Below are positions 58,710 to 64,000 of a stretch of DNA of 64,000 nt, in pieces; positions within the stretch are counted from its first letter, which is position 1; each line of letters begins with the position of its first letter. Origin of the DNA: Ascidiimonas sp046199005. Its GTDB lineage: Bacteria > Bacteroidota > Bacteroidia > Flavobacteriales > Flavobacteriaceae. Both the position numbers and the translations under genes were made by a program. The notes under the pieces were generated by a model. The model was not told the origin of the DNA and ran no database searches. It worked only from the letters and a program-made list of their open reading frames with translations. Location: assembly GCA_046199005.1 (NCBI GenBank), contig CP176050.1, positions 4,216,001 through 4,280,000 on the forward strand, given 5' to 3'.

Positions 58710-60062
58710 TTATTCATCTGAAACAGGATCCATCTCAAAGTCTTCCATAAATTTGGTGGTGTAATTACCTGCCACGTAATCAGGATGATCCATGAGCTGC
58801 CTGTGAAATGGTATCGTGGTTTTGATTCCTTCAATTACAAACTCATCTAAGGCTCGTTTCATCTTATTGATGGCTTCCTCCCTTGTTTGAGCCGTTGTGA
58901 TCAACTTTGCGATCATTGAATCGTAATTTGGAGGTATGATATATCCGCTATACACGTGTGTATCCAATCTAACTCCGTGTCCTCCGGGAGCATGAAGCGT
59001 GGTAATTCTTCCTGGAGAAGGCCTAAAATCATTATAAGGATCCTCTGCATTTATCCTACATTCAATAGAGTGTAATTTAGGAGTATAGTTTTTTCCTGAA
59101 ATAGGTACTCCCGCTGCTACTAGAATCTGTTCTCTTATAAGGTCGTAATCGATTACCTGTTCTGTAATGGGATGCTCTACCTGAATTCTGGTATTCATCT
59201 CCATGAAATAAAAATTTCGATGCTTATCTACCAAAAATTCTACAGTTCCTGCACCTTCATACCCTATAAATTCCGCAGCTTTCACTGCCGCATCTCCCAT
59301 TTTTTCCCTTAGTTCATCGGTCATAAAAGGAGAGGGAGTTTCTTCCGTAAGTTTTTGATGGCGTCTTTGTACAGAACAGTCTCGTTCAGACAAATGACAG
59401 GCTTTACCAAATTGATCCCCTATGATCTGAATCTCAATATGCCTTGGCTCTTCGATGAGCTTTTCCATATACATACCATCATTTCCAAAAGCCGCAGCAG
59501 ACTCTTGTCTGGCACTATCCCATGCTTTTTGAAGATCTTCTTCTTTCCAAACGGCGCGCATCCCTTTTCCACCACCTCCGGCAGTTGCTTTCAACATTAC
59601 CGGGTATCCCATCTCTTTAGCGAGCTTTTTGGTCTGTTCGAAAGATTCTAAAAGTCCTTCAGACCCAGGAATTGTGGGGACACCTGCTTCTTTCATTGTC
59701 GCTTTTGCTGTCGCCTTATCACCCATTTTATCGATATGATCGGATGAGGCTCCTATGAATTTGATACCATGTTCAGCGCAGATCTTAGAAAATTTGGCAT
59801 TCTCAGATAAGAATCCGTATCCTGGATGAATCCCGTCTGCATTCGTAATCTCCGCGGCTGCTATAATATTAGGTATTTTAAGATAAGAGTCTTTACTTGG
59901 TGCTGGCCCGATACATACTGCCTCATCTGCAAATCTCACGTGTAAACTTTCTGCATCAGCGGTGGAATAAACTGCAACAGTTTTTATCCCCATTTCCTTA
60001 CAGGTTCTGATAACTCTAAGTGCTATCTCTCCTCTGTTTGCAATTAGTATTTTTTTAAACAT
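58710..60062 (-). CDS. accC: Acetyl-CoA carboxylase, biotin carboxylase subunit
   Basis: 450 residues. ATP-grasp enzyme that carboxylates biotin on AccB. N-terminus KILIANRGEIALRVIRTCKE, glycine-rich ATP loop KATAGGGGKGMRAVW, the HIEIQIIGDQFGKACHLSER region, FYFMEMNTRIQVEHPITEQV and the C-terminal SIECRINAEDPYNDFRPSPG are standard. It lies downstream of accB in the fabH-accB-accC series. Confidence 0.98.
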   Translation of the reverse strand: MFKKILIANRGEIALRVIRTCKEMGIKTVAVYSTADAESLHVRFADEAVCIGPAPSKDSYLKIPNIIAAAEITNADGIHPGYGFLSENAKFSKICAEHGIKFIGASSDHIDKMGDKATAKATMKEAGVPTIPGSEGLLESFEQTKKLAKEMGYPVMLKATAGGGGKGMRAVWKEEDLQKAWDSARQESAAAFGNDGMYMEKLIEEPRHIEIQIIGDQFGKACHLSERDCSVQRRHQKLTEETPSPFMTDELREKMGDAAVKAAEFIGYEGAGTVEFLVDKHRNFYFMEMNTRIQVEHPITEQVIDYDLIREQILVAAGVPISGKNYTPKLHSIECRINAEDPYNDFRPSPGRITTLHAPGGHGVRLDTHVYSGYIIPPNYDSMIAKLITTAQTREEAINKMKRALDEFVIEGIKTTIPFHRQLMDHPDYVAGNYTTKFMEDFEMDPVSDE

Positions 60063-60126
60063 AATTTTAAAATTTCAAATTACAACGGTTCCTGAAATCA
60101 CCACAGGAACTTGTTTTGAGATGTAC

Positions 60127-60615
60127 TTAAGAAGGATCTACCAAAAAAAGAGGTTGATCAAATTCTACCGGAGAAGAATCATCAACCAACACTTTCACAA
60201 TCTTACCGGAAACTTCAGACTCAATTTCATTAAAGAGTTTCATAGCCTCAATAACACAGAGCACATCTCCCTGAGAGATTGTGTCACCTACCTCAACAAA
60301 TACAGGTTTGTCTGGAGATGGTTTTCTGTAAAATGTACCAATGATTGGAGATTTTACAGTTATATATTTTCCGTCTTCTTCTTTTTTCTCACCGGTTGTC
60401 GCCTCTGCTGGTTGAGCTGCTTGAGGAACCTGTGCAGGTTGCGCTTGCGGAATAGCAGCAGTCATTGGAATTTGCTGAACAAAAGTAGTTTCACCTCTTT
60501 GTTCGTCGGATCCGGTTTTGATTGTAATCTTTATATCGTCTGTTTCAAGCTTTACTTCGCTTGCTCCGGACTTTGCCACAAATTTGATGAGGTTTTGAAT
60601 ATCTTTTAAATCCAT
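60127..60615 (-). CDS. accB: Biotin carboxyl carrier protein of acetyl-CoA carboxylase
   Basis: 162 residues. Biotin attachment Lys126 in VIEAMKLFNEIE, with an Ala/Pro/Gln-rich mobile linker (about 48-72) and the thumb-containing biotinyl domain from about 85. N-terminal helix DIQNLIKFVAKSGASEVKLE is typical. It carries carboxybiotin between AccC and the carboxyltransferase. It lies between fabH and accC. Confidence 0.98.
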   Translation of the reverse strand: MDLKDIQNLIKFVAKSGASEVKLETDDIKITIKTGSDEQRGETTFVQQIPMTAAIPQAQPAQVPQAAQPAEATTGEKKEEDGKYITVKSPIIGTFYRKPSPDKPVFVEVGDTISQGDVLCVIEAMKLFNEIESEVSGKIVKVLVDDSSPVEFDQPLFLVDPS

Positions 60616-60639
60616 GATAAAGGTTTTGTTAGTTTAGCT

Positions 60640-61635
60640 TTAAGAGTTATATGCCCATTTCAGGTAGATCGCTCCCCATGTAAACCCGCCTCCAAAGGCA
60701 GCAAATATGAGATTATCTCCCTTTTTTAATTTTTTTTCGTAATCGCTTAGCAGTAATGGTAATGTGGCGGCAGTCGTGTTACCGTACTTATGAATGTTCA
60801 TCATTACCTTATTGTCTTCCAATTTCATTCTTTGCGCTGTCGCATTAATGATTCTTTTATTTGCCTGGTGCGGTACCAGCCAGTCTACATCTTCGTTGGT
60901 AAGATTGTTTCGTTTCATCACTTGTTCAGAGATATCCGCCATGTTTGATACAGCAAACTTGAACACCGTTTTCCCATCCTGAAACACATAATGTTGTTTA
61001 TTCTCAACCGTTTCGTGTGAAGGAGGCAAAATAGAACCACCGGCTTCGATTTTTAAAAACTCTCTCCCTATTCCATCTGTTCGAAGCATTTCATCTTGCA
61101 GACCTAAACCTTCTTCGTTTGGTTCAAATAAAACAGCACCTCCCCCATCACCAAAAATAATACAGGTAGTTCGATCTGTATAGTCAATGATGGAAGACAT
61201 TTTATCTGCTCCTATCAGCAGTATTTTTTTATATCTGCCAGATTCGATATAACTGGCAGCCGTAGACATTCCAAATAAAAATCCGGAGCAAGCTGCCTGA
61301 AGATCATAAGAAAATGCGTTGGTTGCACCTATCGCAGTTGCCGTATAAGAGGCAGTAGCAGCTACAGGCATGTCTGGTGTTGCGGTAGCCAATATCACCA
61401 TATCAATCTCAAGAGGGTCTAATCCCTTCTTTTCAATTAAATCTTCGGCTGCTTTAATGGCTAGAAAAGAAGTTCCTTTACCTTCTTCTTTTAGAATTCG
61501 TCTTTCTTTGATACCGGTTCGGGTAGTGATCCACTCATCATCCGTATCCACCATGGTTTCCAAGACCTTATTTGATAATACATAATCAGGAACATAAGCT
61601 CCTACAGCGGTTATAGCTGCTGTTACTTTACCCAT
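60640..61635 (-). CDS. fabH: Beta-ketoacyl-ACP synthase III
   Basis: 331 residues. It joins acetyl-CoA or a branched acyl-CoA with malonyl-ACP to start fatty acid chains. The catalytic Cys116 is in DLQAACSGFLFGM, the His in WLVPHQANKRI near 257 and the Asn in KYGNTTAATLPLLLSDY. In Bacteroidetes this enzyme usually accepts branched starters. First of the fabH-accB-accC operon, with its own -7 element. Confidence 0.97.
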   Translation of the reverse strand: MGKVTAAITAVGAYVPDYVLSNKVLETMVDTDDEWITTRTGIKERRILKEEGKGTSFLAIKAAEDLIEKKGLDPLEIDMVILATATPDMPVAATASYTATAIGATNAFSYDLQAACSGFLFGMSTAASYIESGRYKKILLIGADKMSSIIDYTDRTTCIIFGDGGGAVLFEPNEEGLGLQDEMLRTDGIGREFLKIEAGGSILPPSHETVENKQHYVFQDGKTVFKFAVSNMADISEQVMKRNNLTNEDVDWLVPHQANKRIINATAQRMKLEDNKVMMNIHKYGNTTAATLPLLLSDYEKKLKKGDNLIFAAFGGGFTWGAIYLKWAYNS

Positions 61636-61739
61636 AATTCAGTTTTGTTATCCCTTACTGAGCTCAAACTTGTAAAAAATCAGATGAAATTACTAAATTT
61701 TCATCAGTTAGCCGTACAAAAAAACATTTTTAACCGCAC

Positions 61740-61747
61740 CAAAGATA
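61740..61747 (-). promoter_or_regulatory. -7 element of the fabH operon
   Basis: On the reverse strand TATCTTTG is a perfect TAnnTTTG match. It lies just past the rpmF terminator, about 105 bases before fabH. Confidence 0.5.
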
Positions 61748-61754
61748 CATAAAT

Positions 61755-61783
61755 AAAAAACTCTCACGTTTGTGAGAGTTTTC
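61755..61783 (-). terminator. Terminator of the yceD-rpmF operon
   Basis: On the reverse strand AACTCTCAC-AAAC-GTGAGAGTT followed by TTTT, just after rpmF. Confidence 0.85.
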
Positions 61784-61802
61784 TTCAACCTCTTTTAGTT
61801 GA

Positions 61803-61997
61803 TTACGCTGCATTTTCAGTATTGTCTACTAAGACCTGACCTCTGTAATAAAGTTTTCCTTCATGCCAGTGAGCACGATGGTATAAATGTGATTCTCCTG
61901 TTGTAGGATCTACAGCAATCTGAGGAGCGGTCGCTTTGTAATGCGTTCTTCTTTTATCTCTCCTGGTCTTCGATATTTTTCTCTTAGGATGTGCCAT
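61803..61997 (-). CDS. rpmF: 50S ribosomal protein L32
   Basis: 64 residues, starting MAHPKRKISKTRRDKRRTHY as expected for L32. The middle has HLYHRAHWHEGKLYYRG; the zinc-ribbon Cys residues are absent, so it is a Cys-minus form. It lies nine bases after yceD, an order conserved across bacteria. Confidence 0.97.
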   Translation of the reverse strand: MAHPKRKISKTRRDKRRTHYKATAPQIAVDPTTGESHLYHRAHWHEGKLYYRGQVLVDNTENAA

Positions 61998-62006
61998 TTT
62001 ATCTTA

Positions 62007-62540
62007 CTATTTGTCCGTTAATAATTTTTTCAATGAATCCCAACGGGGATCTGTTTCGTTTTCATTCTTTTTTTCAGTCTGAGGCTTCAGTTCTTCTAAT
62101 TTCTTAAGAATATCAGAATCTAATGTTCCATCTTCTATTCCCGGATGTACTCTTTTTGCCGGGACTGCAAGAATAATCATTTCATAGATATACTGAGCAA
62201 CATTGATTTGAAATTCTCCGTGAGGAATAATGAGAATGTCTTCCATTTCATCATTGTATTCTTCACCAAATTTAACAACAAGTTCAAGATTCGCTTCAAT
62301 TATCTGATCGTAAGGTTCACTTGTAAGGTCACAAGGAATATTTACGGTGCCTTTTGCTTCAATTAAAAGTTCTAATAGCGTACTCTTCTTATCCAAGGTC
62401 AACTGCACTTTCAAATCGGCTGCATTGAACTCATTGTATTCTAAATCCTCAAAGAACTTGTTATCAATATGATAATTAAACTGGTGTTTTCCCTGTTTTA
62501 ATCCTACAAAAGGAATATCGAACTCCTTTAACTTCTTCAT
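62007..62540 (-). CDS. YceD / DUF177 family protein
   Basis: 177 residues. Pattern of YceD: FDIPFVGLKQGKHQFNYHID at the start, then GTVNIPCDLTSEPYDQ, DILIIPHGEFQINVAQYIYE and RVHPG. The C-terminus ends in DPRWDSLKKLL, a segment often seen in this family. YceD sits next to rpmF and is linked to 23S rRNA processing or ribosome assembly in other organisms. It has its own -7 element. Confidence 0.92.
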   Translation of the reverse strand: MKKLKEFDIPFVGLKQGKHQFNYHIDNKFFEDLEYNEFNAADLKVQLTLDKKSTLLELLIEAKGTVNIPCDLTSEPYDQIIEANLELVVKFGEEYNDEMEDILIIPHGEFQINVAQYIYEMIILAVPAKRVHPGIEDGTLDSDILKKLEELKPQTEKKNENETDPRWDSLKKLLTDK

Positions 62541-62584
62541 TTCAACACTTAGTTAATAGCCTTACGCTCACACAAAGGCGGGTG

Positions 62585-62592
62585 CAAAGATA
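62585..62592 (-). promoter_or_regulatory. -7 element of the yceD-rpmF operon
   Basis: On the reverse strand TATCTTTG is a perfect TAnnTTTG match, about 45 bases before the yceD start. Confidence 0.5.
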
Positions 62593-62635
62593 GAAATTTT
62601 TATCAATCTCTTTAAAGTTATAAACATTTTTTTAA

Positions 62636-63682
62636 TTAAGACTTCTGCGTCTGTTTTTTCAAAGGATTTGCAGCTATATGATCGTACTCATTTCTGTTTC
62701 GAAAAATATTGATCGCCGTGAATACAGCTTCTTTGAAAGAGTGGTGATCTGCAACACCTTTGCCAGCAATTTCAAATGCTGTACCGTGATCTGGTGATGT
62801 CCTTACTTTACTCAATCCGGCAGTGAAGTTCACCCCTTGACCAAAAGAAAGCGTTTTAAAAGGGATAAGTCCCTGATCATGATAAGAAGCAAGAATCGCA
62901 TCAAATTTTAGGTAATTATCAGAACCAAAAAAACTGTCTGCAGCATAAGGTCCGTAAATAAGCTTCCCTGAATCCTGCAATTTTTCAAGAACAGGCTTTA
63001 AAACTTCTTCATCTTCTTTTCCTATCAGACCATTATCTCCACTATGCGGATTTATTCCCAGAACAGCAATCTTTGGGCGGCGTATTCTGAAGTCTCTTAT
63101 CAAAGAATCATACATTTTGTTAGCCTTATCTTCTACCAGTTTTGGTGTGATGTGTTCGCTTACATCTTTTACAGCCACATGATCTGTTAACAATCCTACT
63201 TTCAAGTTGCTGGTAACCATAAACATAAGTGCCTCACCTTCTAATTCTTTGGCAAGATAATCTGTATGTCCTGGAAAATTGAATTCTTCAGACTGAATAT
63301 TATGCTTATTAATTGGTGCCGTTACCAATACATCGATCTTGTTCTTCTTTAATGCTTCAACAGCTGCTTTTAAAGAAAGAAACGCATATTTCCCACCTTC
63401 TTTCGTTTCTTCACCGTAATTTATCTGTGGATTATCTTTCCATACGTTCACCACATTAATTTTACCGGGAATGATCTTACTTACATCATCTATCCCGTTA
63501 TAATTCATCGTTATATTAAATTGCTTACGATGAAAGGATACCGTTTTTGTGGAAGCAAACAGTACAGGAGTGCAGAAATCCAACATTCTGGCATCTTCAA
63601 AAGTTTTAAGAATAACTTCTAATCCTATTCCATTAATATCACCAACAGATATTCCCAATACTAAATTTTCGTCTCCTCTCAT
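62636..63682 (-). CDS. pdxA: 4-hydroxythreonine-4-phosphate dehydrogenase
   Basis: 348 residues. It oxidises 4-phosphohydroxy-L-threonine in pyridoxal phosphate synthesis. Metal-binding His residues are visible in FPGHTDYLAKEL, GLLTDHVAVKDV and ASYHDQGLIPFK. The N-terminal GISVGDINGIGLEVILKTFE and INPHSGDNGLIGKED are standard. It diverges from the riboflavin synthase gene, with facing -7 elements in the 58-base gap. Confidence 0.97.
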   Translation of the reverse strand: MRGDENLVLGISVGDINGIGLEVILKTFEDARMLDFCTPVLFASTKTVSFHRKQFNITMNYNGIDDVSKIIPGKINVVNVWKDNPQINYGEETKEGGKYAFLSLKAAVEALKKNKIDVLVTAPINKHNIQSEEFNFPGHTDYLAKELEGEALMFMVTSNLKVGLLTDHVAVKDVSEHITPKLVEDKANKMYDSLIRDFRIRRPKIAVLGINPHSGDNGLIGKEDEEVLKPVLEKLQDSGKLIYGPYAADSFFGSDNYLKFDAILASYHDQGLIPFKTLSFGQGVNFTAGLSKVRTSPDHGTAFEIAGKGVADHHSFKEAVFTAINIFRNRNEYDHIAANPLKKQTQKS

Positions 63683-63690
63683 TTAAATAG

Positions 63691-63698
63691 TAAATTTG
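63691..63698 (+). promoter_or_regulatory. -7 element of the riboflavin synthase gene
   Basis: TAAATTTG, a perfect TAnnTTTG match, 42 bases before the start codon. Confidence 0.5.
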
Positions 63699-63713
63699 CC
63701 TTCTATTAAAATG

Positions 63714-63721
63714 CAAAATTA
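63714..63721 (-). promoter_or_regulatory. -7 element of pdxA
   Basis: On the reverse strand TAATTTTG is a perfect TAnnTTTG match, 31 bases before the pdxA start. Confidence 0.5.
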
Positions 63722-63740
63722 ACTAATTAAAACATACTAT

Positions 63741-64000
63741 ATGTTTACAGGTATTATTGAAGATTTTGGTTTGGTTAAAGAATTGAAAGAAGACAGAGGA
63801 AATCTGCATTTAACTATAGAGAGTTCGATCACTTCCGAACTTAAAATTGATCAAAGCATAGCCCATAATGGTGTTTGTTTGACTGTTGTAGACATCAAAG
63901 GAAACAATTATACTGTGACTGCCATTGAAGAAACACTAAATAAAACAAATCTTCGGTTTCTTAAAGTAGGTGACAATGTAAATCTGGAAAGAGCCATGAA
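63741..64000 (+). CDS. ribE: Riboflavin synthase alpha chain, 3' end cut off by window edge
   Basis: The 86 visible residues begin MFTGIIEDFGLVKELKE, the signature of riboflavin synthase, and include IAHNGVCLTVVDIKGNNYTV and AIEETLNKTNLRFLKVGDNV, the end of the first barrel. The enzyme dismutates two lumazine molecules to riboflavin. The second half, with the repeat of the barrel, lies beyond the window. It diverges from pdxA. Confidence 0.96.
   Translation, partial: MFTGIIEDFGLVKELKEDRGNLHLTIESSITSELKIDQSIAHNGVCLTVVDIKGNNYTVTAIEETLNKTNLRFLKVGDNVNLERAM

Noticed and set aside
60121..60609. 162-residue plus-strand frame antisense to accB
   Set aside because: It mirrors accB almost exactly and its protein is Cys/Arg/Phe-rich noise.

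Overview
The window is chromosomal DNA from a member of the Bacteroidetes, almost certainly the family Flavobacteriaceae. The signs are AT-rich sequence, -7 promoter elements of the TAnnTTTG type with almost no Shine-Dalgarno sequences, an OmpA protein with thrombospondin type 3 repeats, a SusC-family barrel, an IPExxxVDY-family protein, a long PurF variant and AddAB-type recombination nucleases. I see no phage, insertion sequence, integrase or CRISPR array. Most of the window is core genome with a few lineage-specific pockets.

Layout. 1-6 kb: the 3' part of pbpC, two paralogous lipoproteins, a reverse-strand group (YciI-like lipoprotein, CYTH, VOC, NAD(P)-binding protein) and dinB. 6-8.8 kb: an accessory pocket with a DUF6734-like gene and an unknown partner, convergent with a small double-glycine-leader Cys/Gly-rich peptide gene. 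8.8-13 kb: acpP-fabF-rnc-IPExxxVDY-pyk on the reverse strand. 13-18 kb: purN, rnhA, a START-domain protein, a PfkB kinase and a PurF-like amidotransferase. 17.9-18.7 kb: four near-identical small RNA genes, each with its own -7 element and terminator. 18.8-29 kb: sodA, addA-like, kbl, ompA, addB-like and a hydrolase. 29-36 kb: small secreted or membrane proteins, MscS, a SIMPL protein, an acetyltransferase and an SDR enzyme. 36-42 kb: tRNA-Ala, a universal stress protein, GNAT, a flavodoxin-like protein, an AhpD-like protein, a UDG-family protein, rsmI and a DoxX-like protein. 42-47.5 kb: tdk-alr, mscL, asd and a prolyl oligopeptidase. 47.7-55.2 kb: a two-gene unit described below. 55-64 kb: an ABC ATPase, a GreA/B-like protein, mtgA, an FAD oxidoreductase, fabH-accB-accC, yceD-rpmF, pdxA and the start of riboflavin synthase.

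The most unusual locus is the coupled pair at 47689-55169. The first gene encodes a SusC-type outer-membrane barrel with its carboxypeptidase-like N-terminal domain but no recognisable TonB plug. The second, overlapping it by one base, encodes a 1543-residue alpha-2-macroglobulin (A2M) homologue with an intact thioester motif. It carries a complete SusC-type plug where A2M proteins normally have their bait region. The simplest reading is a split receptor whose plug is supplied in trans by a protease-trap-like protein. This is inference from sequence and has not been tested. The second most interesting locus is the four-copy small RNA array between the PurF-like gene and sodA, and the third is the double-glycine-leader peptide locus.

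Gene links: acpP, fabF, fabH, accB and accC supply fatty acid synthesis, with yceD-rpmF next to them as in many bacteria. The purN and PurF-like genes are purine synthesis genes. The addA-like and addB-like genes probably form one helicase-nuclease although kbl and ompA lie between them. All functional calls rest on reading motifs by eye; no database search was run.
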